A stretch of 64,000 bases of DNA, taken from contig NZ_CP107985.1 of NCBI RefSeq assembly GCF_036108815.1, positions 6,259,501 through 6,323,500 on the forward strand. The letters run 5' to 3'. The notes below the pieces were generated by a model. It was not told the origin of the DNA, did not search any database, and was given only the letters and a program-made list of their open reading frames with translations. The translations under genes were made by a program, and so were the position numbers. The stretch comes from Streptomyces sp. NBC_00353 (GTDB lineage Bacteria > Actinomycetota > Actinomycetes > Streptomycetales > Streptomycetaceae). The stretch's first letter is position 1; each line of letters starts with the position of its first letter. This document shows, piece after piece, positions 25,514-33,804 of this stretch.

Positions 25514-26349
25514 GCGTGCTGCGCATCCGTCGTCCGGGCAGGCTGGCCGCCGAGGCCGTCGCGCTGCTGATCGCCGCCGCGGTCGCCTTCCCGCTGTACT
25601 GGATGGTGCTCTCCGCACTCAAGCCGGCGGGAGAGATCCAGTCCACCGACCCCCGGCCGTGGACGCTGTCGCCGTCCCTGGACTCCTTCCGCCGGGTCCT
25701 CGAACAGCACGATTTCGGCCGCTACTTCCTCAACAGCCTGATCGTCGCCGGCACGGTCGTCGTCGCGTCCGCGCTGGTCGCCTTTCTGGCGGCGACGGCG
25801 GTGACCCGTTTCCGTTTCCGGTTCCGCACCACCCTGCTGATCATGTTCCTGATCGCGCAGATGGTGCCGGTGGAGGCGCTGACCATCCCGCTGTTCTTCC
25901 TGATGCGGGACTTCGGCCAGCTCAACACGCTCGGTTCGCTGATCCTGCCGCACCTCGCCTTCTCGCTGCCGTTCGCGATCTGGATGCTGCGCGGCTTCGT
26001 CAAGGCCGTCCCGGACGCCCTGGAGGAGGCCGCCTACATCGACGGCGCGAGCCGCACCCGCTTCCTGTGGCAGATCCTCTTCCCGCTGGTTCTCCCGGGG
26101 CTCGTGGCGACCAGCGTCTTCTCGTTCATCTCGACCTGGAACGACTTCCTGTTCGCCAAGTCCTTCCTCATCAGCGACACCTCGCAGTCGACGCTTCCGA
26201 TGGCGCTGCTGGTCTTCTTCAAACCGGACGAGAACGACTGGGGAGGGATCATGGCAGCCTCGACGGTGATGACCGTCCCCGTGCTGGTCTTCTTCGTACT
26301 CGTACAGCGACGCCTGGTCTCGGGGCTGGGCGGAGCGGTTAAGGACTGA
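25510..26349 (+). CDS. ABC transporter permease, sugar (MalG type)
   Basis: 279 residues, six membrane helices, EAA loop DALEEAAYIDGASRTRFLWQILFPLVLPGL. The start is the GTG at 25510, which overlaps the stop of the partner permease; GGAGGA lies 3-9 bases upstream. Forms the heterodimeric channel with the preceding protein. Confidence 0.92.
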   Translation: MSVLRIRRPGRLAAEAVALLIAAAVAFPLYWMVLSALKPAGEIQSTDPRPWTLSPSLDSFRRVLEQHDFGRYFLNSLIVAGTVVVASALVAFLAATAVTRFRFRFRTTLLIMFLIAQMVPVEALTIPLFFLMRDFGQLNTLGSLILPHLAFSLPFAIWMLRGFVKAVPDALEEAAYIDGASRTRFLWQILFPLVLPGLVATSVFSFISTWNDFLFAKSFLISDTSQSTLPMALLVFFKPDENDWGGIMAASTVMTVPVLVFFVLVQRRLVSGLGGAVKD

Positions 26350-26353
26350 CGAC

Positions 26354-27988
26354 ATGGACATGGAACTGATCCCGGCACCGGTGAGCGTCGGCGACCAGGG
26401 ACGGTGCGGTTTCCTGATGGACCGGGCCACGAGCATCACCGCGCAGGACGGCACCGAGTCCACCGAACGCTGGCTGCGCTCCACGATCGGGGCCGCCTTC
26501 GGTCTGTCGCTCCCACCGGGAGTCGAGGGCAAGGACAACACCATCCTGCTGCGGATCGACCCGGCCCTGGAGCCCGAGGGCTACCGGCTGTCCACCGGGA
26601 CCGGCCGGAGCGTCGTGATCACCGGCGGCAGCCCCGCCGGGGTCTTCTGGGGCGCTCAGACCCTCCGGCAGCTCCTGGGACCGGAAGCGTTCCGCCGGGC
26701 ACCCGTCCCGACCGGCGTTCCCGCGCGCATTCCGTTCACGGACATCGAGGACCGGCCCCGCTTCTCCTGGCGCGGCCTGATGCTCGACGTCTCGCGGCAC
26801 TTCCTGCCCAAGGACGATGTCCTGCGCTACCTCGACCTCCTCGCCGCCCACAAGCTGAACGTCTTCCACTTCCACCTCACCGACGACCAGGGCTGGCGCG
26901 TGGAGATCAAGCGCTACCCGAAGCTCACCGAGGTCGGCTCCTGGCGCTCCCGCACCAAGCACGGGCACCGGGCCTCGGAGCTGTGGGACGAGACCCCGTA
27001 CGGCGGCCACTACACCCAGGACGACATCCGCGAGATCGTCGCGTACGCCGCAGAGCGGCATATCCGCGTCGTCCCCGAGATCGACATCCCGGGCCACTCG
27101 CAGGCCGCCATCAGCGCATACCCGGAACTGGGCAACACCGACGTCATCGACACCACCACCCTCTCCGTGTGGGACACCTGGGGCGTCAGTCCGAACGTAC
27201 TCGCGCCCACCGACAACACCCTGCGCTTCTTCGAGGGCGTCTTCGAGGAGCTCCTCGACCTCTTCCCGGCCGCCACCTCGCCGTTCATCCACGTCGGCGG
27301 GGACGAGTGCCTCAAGGACCAGTGGAAGGAGTCCCCGACCGCCCAGGCCCGCATCAAGGAGCTCGGCCTGGCCGACGAGGACGAGCTGCAGTCCTGGTTC
27401 ATCCGGCACTTCGACCGCTGGCTCACCGCGCGCGGCCGCCGCCTCATCGGCTGGGACGAGATCCTCGAAGGCGGCCTCCCGGACGGCGCGGCCGTGTCGT
27501 CGTGGCGCGGGTACGCGGGCGGCATCGCCGCAGCCGAGGCGGGGCACGACGTCGTGATGTGCCCGGAGCAGCAGGTGTATCTGGACCACCGTCAGGACGG
27601 CGGCCCCGACGAACCGATGCCCATCGGGTACGTCCGCACCCTCGAGGACGTCTTCCGCTTCGACCCCGTACCGCCGGGCCTGACCGAGGAGGCGGCCGGT
27701 CACATCCTCGGCACCCAGGCCAACGTGTGGACCGAGGTCATGCAGAACCGGTCCCGAGTCGACTACCAGGTCTTTCCGCGGCTCGCGGCCTTCGCGGAGG
27801 TCGCCTGGTCGGCACTGCCCGCCCCCGCCGACCGGGACTTCGCTGATTTCGAACGGCGAATGACGGCGCACTACGCCCGACTTGACGCGCTCGGCGTCGA
27901 GTACCGGCCGCCGGGCGGCCCGTTGCCGTGGCAGCGACGCCCCGGCGTTCTCGGACGTCCGATCGAGGGGGCGCCCCCGAACGTGTGA
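26354..27988 (+). CDS. Beta-N-acetylhexosaminidase, GH20
   Basis: 544 residues. Removes terminal GlcNAc or GalNAc from chitooligosaccharides or glycans by substrate-assisted catalysis. N-terminal GH20b-like domain to ~125, then the barrel: RFSWRGLMLDVSRHFLP, NVFHFHLTDDQGWR, and the catalytic pair D317-E318 in HVGGDE, with later WDEILEGG and TQANVWTE. No signal peptide is visible, so it is probably cytoplasmic and trims oligosaccharides brought in by the ABC transporter encoded just upstream (5-base gap). Confidence 0.93.
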   Translation: MDMELIPAPVSVGDQGRCGFLMDRATSITAQDGTESTERWLRSTIGAAFGLSLPPGVEGKDNTILLRIDPALEPEGYRLSTGTGRSVVITGGSPAGVFWGAQTLRQLLGPEAFRRAPVPTGVPARIPFTDIEDRPRFSWRGLMLDVSRHFLPKDDVLRYLDLLAAHKLNVFHFHLTDDQGWRVEIKRYPKLTEVGSWRSRTKHGHRASELWDETPYGGHYTQDDIREIVAYAAERHIRVVPEIDIPGHSQAAISAYPELGNTDVIDTTTLSVWDTWGVSPNVLAPTDNTLRFFEGVFEELLDLFPAATSPFIHVGGDECLKDQWKESPTAQARIKELGLADEDELQSWFIRHFDRWLTARGRRLIGWDEILEGGLPDGAAVSSWRGYAGGIAAAEAGHDVVMCPEQQVYLDHRQDGGPDEPMPIGYVRTLEDVFRFDPVPPGLTEEAAGHILGTQANVWTEVMQNRSRVDYQVFPRLAAFAEVAWSALPAPADRDFADFERRMTAHYARLDALGVEYRPPGGPLPWQRRPGVLGRPIEGAPPNV

Positions 27989-28007
27989 GCCCGGCCGCAG
28001 TGCGGGT

Positions 28008-28042
28008 CCGGCCACCACGGTTCCTGGGAACGTGGTGGCCGG
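28008..28042 (+). terminator. Terminator of the amino-sugar operon
   Basis: Perfect 12-bp stem CCGGCCACCACG / CGTGGTGGCCGG with an 11-base loop, 20 bases after the GH20 stop. Bases 28043-28283 beyond it hold no gene I can support and probably contain the promoter of the xanthine-dehydrogenase operon. Confidence 0.8.
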
Positions 28043-28283
28043 TAAGCGTTCACCGCACGAACGGAACAAGTCGTACAAACATGGCTGAAGAGTGCCAATT
28101 CACACTCTGCGCCGAAGAGGTGCGAAACAGGACTATCTTCCAGGTCGGGGACAGATGCACCCTTCGCGGACCCTCGCGTCGGTCCGATCGGAAGATGTGC
28201 CAGAGTTGCCACGTCCGGGCTTCGAGCACGTACCGTACGGCGAAACAAGCCGGACGCCGGGACACCGGGAAGGGGCAGCTGGG

Positions 28284-29180
28284 TTGACCACGCACGCACC
28301 GCAGGCGGCGCAGTCCGTGACGCTGCCCGCCTCGCTCGACGAGGCCGTGGCGGCGCTCGGCGCCATGCCTGCCGCCGTTCCTGTGGCCGGTGGCACGGAC
28401 TTGATGTCGGCCGTCAACAAGGGGCTCCTGCGTCCCTCCGGACTGGTCGGCCTCGGCCGGATCAGCGAGCTCCGCGGCTGGCACTACCAGGACGGTCACG
28501 CCCTGCTCGGCACCGGACTCACCCACGCCCGCATGGGGCGGCCCGACTTCGCCGCCCTGATCCCCGCCCTGGCCGCGTCCGCGCGCGCCGCGGGCCCGCC
28601 CCAGATCCGTAACGCCGGGACGCTCGGCGGCAACATCGCCACCGCCGCCCCGACCGGCGACGCCCTGCCGGTGCTCGCCGCCCTGGAGGCCGAGCTCGTC
28701 ATCGCGGGCCCCGGCGGCGCCCGCCGCGAGATCCCCGTCTCGCACCTGCTGGCCGGCCGCGAGATGCTCGAACCCGCGGAGCTGATCGGCTTCGTCCGCG
28801 TACCGCTGCTGCACGCCCCGCAGGTCTTCCTGAAGGCGACCGGCCGCACCGGCCCCGGACGCGCCACCGCATCCGTCGCGATCGTCCTCGACCCGGCCCG
28901 GCGCGGGGTGCGCTGCGCGGTCGGCGCCATAGCGCCGATGCCGCTGCGCCCGCTGGAGGCCGAGCGGTGGATCGCCTCGCTGATCGACTGGGACGGTGAA
29001 CGGGGCCTGGCACCCGACGCGCTGGCCGCGTTCGGCGAGTACGTCGCAGCGGCGTGCATCCCGGACCAGGCACCGCCCGCCGACGGGGGCGAGGCGCCAC
29101 CGCTGCCCCCCGCCGTACTGCATCTGCGGCGCACGGTCGCCGCGCTCGCCCGACGCGCGCTGGGGAGGGCACTGTCGTGA
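28284..29180 (+). CDS. Xanthine dehydrogenase-type FAD-binding subunit (CoxM-like)
   Basis: 298 residues of the CO-dehydrogenase/xanthine-dehydrogenase FAD subunit family. FAD-binding loops VAGGTDLM (34-41) and PPQIRNAGTLGGNIATAAPTGD (about 95-116) are intact. It passes electrons from the iron-sulfur subunit to an acceptor. The frame is open upstream to 28092, but homology and AAGGGG 8 bases upstream favour the rare TTG start at 28284. It overlaps the next gene by 4 bases (GTGA). Confidence 0.88.
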   Translation: MTTHAPQAAQSVTLPASLDEAVAALGAMPAAVPVAGGTDLMSAVNKGLLRPSGLVGLGRISELRGWHYQDGHALLGTGLTHARMGRPDFAALIPALAASARAAGPPQIRNAGTLGGNIATAAPTGDALPVLAALEAELVIAGPGGARREIPVSHLLAGREMLEPAELIGFVRVPLLHAPQVFLKATGRTGPGRATASVAIVLDPARRGVRCAVGAIAPMPLRPLEAERWIASLIDWDGERGLAPDALAAFGEYVAAACIPDQAPPADGGEAPPLPPAVLHLRRTVAALARRALGRALS

Positions 29181-30793
29181 GCAACAGCAACGCCAACCAC
29201 GAGGACCACAACGAGCAGCACGGGGGCTGGCAGCCGACCCCGCAGGGCGGCGAGTACGACTCCGAGGCGACCGCCTTCGTCCACCTGCCGCCGGAGGACC
29301 TGGCGAACGCACCGCTGGCTGCCCCCGGCCATGGCTACGTACCGCCGATGATCCTGCCGCTGACCCCTGCGGCCGGGCTCGACCCGGCGGCGACGGGCAG
29401 CTGGGTGGTCCAGACGCAGGGCCTGCCGGAGGGCGGCGCGGAGCAGCCCGCGCAGGGCACGGTGCACTGGCCGGATCCGAACCAGCAGCACGGCTACCCG
29501 CAGCACGAGCAGCAGGCCCCGGGCGAGCAGTACCCCCAGCACCAGCAGCACTCCCCGGGCGAGCAGTACCCGCAGCACGAGCAGCACTCCGCGGGGGAGC
29601 AGTACCCGCAGCACGAGCAGCACTCCCAGCACGAGCAGCACGGTGAGCAGTCGGCCGCGACGGGCCAGTGGGACTTCGCCGAGGCGACGGCCCCGGAGCC
29701 CCTCGGCCACACCGGCCAGTGGACGATCCCGGTGGCCGAGGGCGACCTCCCGGACGAGTCCGGCGAGTTCACGACCTCGGCGCTGGCCTCCCAGTGGTAC
29801 GGGGACCGGACGCCGCCGGCCACGCTGCCGGGCGGCGCGCCCGCGCCGTGGGCGACGGAGCCGGAGCCGGCCCCCGAGGCACCCGAAACGGCTGTGGGGA
29901 CGCCGGCGCACGGCGTGGACGTCACGCAGGCGCCTGACCCGGAGTCCACGCGCGTCCACGTGCAGCGCGACGCGGACGCCGAGCTGCCGACGGAGCCTGC
30001 CGCCGACCCGACGGCGGACCTCGTGCCGGGCCCGGCCCCGGACCTGGTCCCCGACCTCTCCCCGGACCTGGTCCCCGGTGTCGGGACCGACGCCGACATC
30101 CCCGCCGCCACGCTCGCTGCGGAGGAGGCCCCGGCCGACGTACCGCCCCTCGACCCGGCACCCCTCGACACGTCGAGCGAGCACCCCGCCGCCTCCTACG
30201 TCCTGCATGTGAACGGCGCCGACCGCCCGGTCACCGACGCCTGGATCGGCGAGTCGCTGCTGTACGTGCTGCGCGAGCGGCTCGGCCTCGCCGGTGCCAA
30301 GGACGGCTGCTCGCAGGGCGAGTGCGGTGCCTGCAACGTCCAGGTCGACGGTCGGCTCGTCGCCTCCTGCCTGGTCCCCGCGGCCACGGCTGCGGGCAGC
30401 GAGGTCCGTACGGTCGAGGGCCTGGCCGTCGACGGCGAGCCGTCCGACGTCCAGCGGGCCCTGGCCAACTGCGGCGCCGTCCAGTGCGGCTTCTGCATCC
30501 CCGGCATGGCCATGACCGTCCATGACCTGCTGGAGGGTAACCACGCCCCCAGCGAGCTGGAGACCCGCCAGGCGCTCTGCGGCAACCTCTGCCGCTGCTC
30601 CGGCTACCGCGGCGTGCTCGACGCCGTGAGCGAGGTCATCGCGGGCCGCGAGGCCAGTGCCGAAGCCGCCGCCGTGCCCGGCCCCACGTCCGCATCCGCG
30701 GAAGCGCACGCCGACGAGGCGCGCATCCCGCACCAGGCAGCCCCGGGTGCCGGTAGTGTCCAGCCACATCTGCAGGACGGAGGCATGGCGTGA
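29177..30793 (+). CDS. 2Fe-2S subunit of xanthine dehydrogenase-type enzyme with long disordered N-terminus
   Basis: 538 residues; the usual CoxS-type subunit has ~160. Residues ~340-490 are the normal double 2Fe-2S module: C378, C383, C386 and C398 for the plant-ferredoxin cluster, and C437, C440, C472 and C474 for the second. The first ~335 residues are low-complexity: Gln/His repeats (116-151), then Pro/Glu/Asp-rich stretches with PDLVPDLSPDLVP. Short recurring TGSWVVQ, TGQWDFA and TGQWTIPVA motifs also occur. The GTG at 29177 overlaps the FAD-subunit stop. The extension stays in frame and has strong high-G+C codon bias, so it is probably translated. Confidence 0.87.
   Translation: MSNSNANHEDHNEQHGGWQPTPQGGEYDSEATAFVHLPPEDLANAPLAAPGHGYVPPMILPLTPAAGLDPAATGSWVVQTQGLPEGGAEQPAQGTVHWPDPNQQHGYPQHEQQAPGEQYPQHQQHSPGEQYPQHEQHSAGEQYPQHEQHSQHEQHGEQSAATGQWDFAEATAPEPLGHTGQWTIPVAEGDLPDESGEFTTSALASQWYGDRTPPATLPGGAPAPWATEPEPAPEAPETAVGTPAHGVDVTQAPDPESTRVHVQRDADAELPTEPAADPTADLVPGPAPDLVPDLSPDLVPGVGTDADIPAATLAAEEAPADVPPLDPAPLDTSSEHPAASYVLHVNGADRPVTDAWIGESLLYVLRERLGLAGAKDGCSQGECGACNVQVDGRLVASCLVPAATAAGSEVRTVEGLAVDGEPSDVQRALANCGAVQCGFCIPGMAMTVHDLLEGNHAPSELETRQALCGNLCRCSGYRGVLDAVSEVIAGREASAEAAAVPGPTSASAEAHADEARIPHQAAPGAGSVQPHLQDGGMA
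29522..29629 (+). repeat. Three 36-bp in-frame repeats in the 2Fe-2S subunit gene
   Basis: Encodes GEQYPQHQQHSP, GEQYPQHEQHSA and GEQYPQHEQHSQ. Nearly identical DNA, so copy number may vary between strains. Confidence 0.9.
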
Positions 30794-33126
30794 GCAACGA
30801 CGCAGCCACCGCGGCCAACGCGACCCGCACGACGCTCACCACCCCGCCGGTCGACAGCCCCGACACCGAGCCGCCCGTGTTCGGCCTCGGCGCCTCGCTG
30901 CCGCCGGCCGACGCACGTGCCAAGTCCGAGGGCACCTTCCCGTACGCGGCCGACCTCTGGGCCGAGGGACTGTTGTGGGCGGCGGTGCTGCGTTCCCCGC
31001 ACCCGCACGCCCGAATCCTGTCCATCGACACCACCGCCGCCGCCGGGATGCCGGGCGTGCGTGCGGTCGTCACGCACGAGGACGTCCCCGGCGACGGCGC
31101 GTACGGCCGCCGTGTGGTCGACCGCCCGGTCTTCGCGTCCGAACTGGTCCGCCACCACGGCGAGCCGATCGCCGCGGTCGCCGCCGACCACCCCGACACG
31201 GCCCGCCTTGCCGCGGCGGCGGTCGTCGTCGAGTACGAGATCCTGGAACCGGTCACCGACCCGGAGAAGGCCTTCGAGGCCGAGCCCCTGCACCCCGACG
31301 GCAACCTGATCCGTCACATCCCGCTGCGCTACGGCGACCCGGACGTCGCGGGCGAGGTCATCGTCGAGGGCCTGTACCGCATCGGCCGCCAGGACCCGGC
31401 CCCGATCGGTGCCGAGGCCGGACTCGCCGTGCCCCGCCCGGACGGCGGCGTGGAGATCTACACCGCCTCCACCGACCCGCACACCGACCGCGACCTCGCC
31501 GCCGCCTGCTTCGGTCTGGAACCGGACCGGGTGAAGATCGTCGTCACCGGTGTCCCCGGCGCGACCGGCGACCGCGAGGACCCGGGCTTCCAGCTGCCGC
31601 TCGGCCTGCTCGCCCTGCGCACCGGCTGCCCGGTCAAACTGGCCGCCACCCGCGAGGAGTCGTTCCTCGGCCACGCCCACCGCCACCCGACGCTGCTCCG
31701 CTACCGCCACCACGCGGACGCGGAGGGCCGGCTGGTGAAGGTGGAGGCGCAGATCCTCCTCGACGCGGGCGCGTACGCCGACGCCTCGTCCGAGTCCCTG
31801 GCCGCCGCGGTGGCCTTCGCCTGCGGTCCGTACGTCGTTCCGCACGCCTTCATCGAGGGCTGGGCGGTCCGTACGAACAACCCGCCGTCCGGCCATGTGC
31901 GCGGCGAGGGCGCGATGCAGGTCTGCGCCGCGTACGAGGGCCAGATGGACAAACTGGCGGCGAAGCTGGGCATCGAACCGGCCGAACTCCGCCTGCGCAA
32001 CTCCCTCTCGACCGGCGACATCCTGCCCACCGGCCAGACCGTGACGTGCCCCGCCCCGGTCGCCGAACTTCTGCGAGCGGTACGGGACTTCCCGCTCCCC
32101 ACACTCCCGAAGGACTCTCCCGAGGACGACTGGCTGCTGCCCGGCGGCCCGGAGGGCGCGGGCGAGCCGGGCGCGGTGCGCCGCGGCGTCGGCTATGCAC
32201 TGGGCATGGTCCACATGCTCGGCGCCGAGGGAGCGGACGAGGTCTCCACGGCCACGGTCAAGGTCCACGACGGCGTCGCCACGGTCATCTGCGCGGCGGT
32301 CGAAACCGGCCAGGGTTTCTCGACCCTGGCCCGCCAGGTGGTCCAGGAGACCCTGGGCATCGAGGAGGTCCACGTGGCCTCGATCGACACCGACCAGCCC
32401 CCGGCCGGCCCCGCCACGCACGGCCGCCACACCTGGGTCTCCGCCGGAGCCGTCGAACGGGCCGCGAAGATGGTCCGTACACAGCTCCTCCAACCGCTGG
32501 CCCACAAGTTCGGCATGTCCACGGAGCTGCTCCAGATCGCCAACGGCAAGATCACCTCGTACGACGGAGTGCTGTCCACGACGGTCACAGAAGCGATGGA
32601 CGGCAAAGAGCTCTGGGCCACCGCCCAGTGCCGCCCCCACCCCACCGAGCCGCTCGACGAGTCCGGCCAGGGCGACGCGTTCGTCGGCCTCGCCTTCTGC
32701 GCGGTCCGCGCGGTAGTGGACGTCGACATCGAACTCGGCTCGATCCGCGTGGTGGAGATGGCCGTCGCCCAGGACGTCGGCCGGGTCCTCAACCCGTCCC
32801 AGCTGGCGACCCGTATCGAAGCCGGCATCACCCAGGGCATCGGCACGGCACTGACCGAAAACCTCCGCACGGCCCGCGGTCTGATCCGCCACCCCGACCT
32901 AACGGGTTACGCACTGCCGACATCGCTTGACGCGCCGGACATTCGCATCGTCAAACTCGTCGAGGAGCGCGACGTGGTGGCCCCCTTCGGCGCCAAGCCC
33001 GTCTCGGCGGTCCCGGTGGTGACGTCCCCGGCAGCGGTGGCCGCGGCAGTCCGCGCGGCGACGGGCCGCCCGATAAACCGCCTCCCGATCCGACCGCAGG
33101 CGGCTGTGGCAGCGGCCAACTCCTGA
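30790..33126 (+). CDS. Xanthine dehydrogenase-type molybdenum-binding subunit (CoxL/XdhB-like)
   Basis: 778 residues. Large catalytic subunit holding the molybdopterin cytosine or guanine dinucleotide cofactor. Seen: AKSEGTFPYAADLW and LWAAVLRSPHPHARI at the start, VRGEGAMQVCAAYEGQMDKLA (cofactor-contact region), and the C-terminal VETGQGFSTLARQ and VAQDVGRVLNP blocks. Start GTG 30790 overlaps the previous stop, so all three subunits are translated together. Substrate is not fixed by sequence: purines are the default guess. The molybdenum-insertion protein XdhC is not in this window. Confidence 0.88.
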   Translation: MSNDAATAANATRTTLTTPPVDSPDTEPPVFGLGASLPPADARAKSEGTFPYAADLWAEGLLWAAVLRSPHPHARILSIDTTAAAGMPGVRAVVTHEDVPGDGAYGRRVVDRPVFASELVRHHGEPIAAVAADHPDTARLAAAAVVVEYEILEPVTDPEKAFEAEPLHPDGNLIRHIPLRYGDPDVAGEVIVEGLYRIGRQDPAPIGAEAGLAVPRPDGGVEIYTASTDPHTDRDLAAACFGLEPDRVKIVVTGVPGATGDREDPGFQLPLGLLALRTGCPVKLAATREESFLGHAHRHPTLLRYRHHADAEGRLVKVEAQILLDAGAYADASSESLAAAVAFACGPYVVPHAFIEGWAVRTNNPPSGHVRGEGAMQVCAAYEGQMDKLAAKLGIEPAELRLRNSLSTGDILPTGQTVTCPAPVAELLRAVRDFPLPTLPKDSPEDDWLLPGGPEGAGEPGAVRRGVGYALGMVHMLGAEGADEVSTATVKVHDGVATVICAAVETGQGFSTLARQVVQETLGIEEVHVASIDTDQPPAGPATHGRHTWVSAGAVERAAKMVRTQLLQPLAHKFGMSTELLQIANGKITSYDGVLSTTVTEAMDGKELWATAQCRPHPTEPLDESGQGDAFVGLAFCAVRAVVDVDIELGSIRVVEMAVAQDVGRVLNPSQLATRIEAGITQGIGTALTENLRTARGLIRHPDLTGYALPTSLDAPDIRIVKLVEERDVVAPFGAKPVSAVPVVTSPAAVAAAVRAATGRPINRLPIRPQAAVAAANS

Positions 33127-33135
33127 CCGATTTGC

Positions 33136-33149
33136 GTTGCACATGCAAC
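33136..33149. promoter_or_regulatory. Inverted repeat upstream of the type VII-associated cluster
   Basis: GTTGCA-CA-TGCAAC, perfect 6-bp arms, 79 bases before the first gene of the cluster. The arms match those of the repeat at 23204-23222 but with a shorter spacer. Confidence 0.4.
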
Positions 33150-33227
33150 ACGGAGATGCGCGCTGTCCTCGCTGCTGACTACAGTGATCCCCAAAGCTGA
33201 AGACAGCTGCATACGGGGGAGGTTGCT

Positions 33228-33752
33228 GTGCTGCCGAGTGACGCCGGAGGGTCGGCGGAAACACCGGGCGGGCCGTTCGGGTCCGTCGTCGGTTTCGCGC
33301 AGAACGCGGTCGGTGAACTGGTCACCGAGCTTTCGTCGTTCACGAAGTTCCGCGACCGGATCGACGAACTCCTGCGCGACCTCAAGGCATCGCCGGCCGG
33401 ACCGAAGAAGGTGGGCGAAGAGCCCATGGTCCGCACCCAGTTCGGCGGCGGCCACAACGGCTGGGCCGAGGCGGCCGACCTGTTTCTCTCGTACCAGACG
33501 GTCATCACCCAGCTCGAATCGCTCTCGAAGCTGCTGTCGGACTCGATAGAGGGCATGGGCATCGCGGTGCTCGCGTCCCACAAGGGCTACGAGAACCTCG
33601 ACGTGGACATCCGGCGCCGCATGCTCGCGATCAACGACAACGCGCAGGAGCACTACGGGGGTTCGTACGACCCGACGGTGCCGGCCAAGCAGCATGCCGA
33701 CCAGCGGGCGGCGGCGAAGCCGACGCCCGGCGAGTCCACCGGGACCATCTGA
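33228..33752 (+). CDS. Helical type VII secretion-associated protein, unknown function
   Basis: 174 residues, not recognised as a named family. Predominantly helical with a central WAEAADLFLSYQTVITQLESLSKLL segment (W79) that resembles one arm of a WXG100-type hairpin, and a YENLD sequence (121-125) that fits the YxxxD/E secretion signal of type VII substrates. The C-terminal ~35 residues are polar and probably flexible. No signal peptide. GTG 33228 has GGGGGAGG 5 bases upstream. First gene of a run with a WXG-type protein, a mycosin and a lipoprotein, which is the main support for a secretion link. Confidence 0.75.
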   Translation: MLPSDAGGSAETPGGPFGSVVGFAQNAVGELVTELSSFTKFRDRIDELLRDLKASPAGPKKVGEEPMVRTQFGGGHNGWAEAADLFLSYQTVITQLESLSKLLSDSIEGMGIAVLASHKGYENLDVDIRRRMLAINDNAQEHYGGSYDPTVPAKQHADQRAAAKPTPGESTGTI

Positions 33753-33804
33753 CCGATGCAGACGACGATCAGCGGCTTGGCACGGGCATAGACGGGGGCA
33801 CGAG

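Noticed and set aside
29522..29640. Short direct repeats that could suggest a CRISPR array
   Set aside because: The 36-base units are contiguous without unique spacers, in frame, and encode a His/Gln repeat of the 2Fe-2S subunit.
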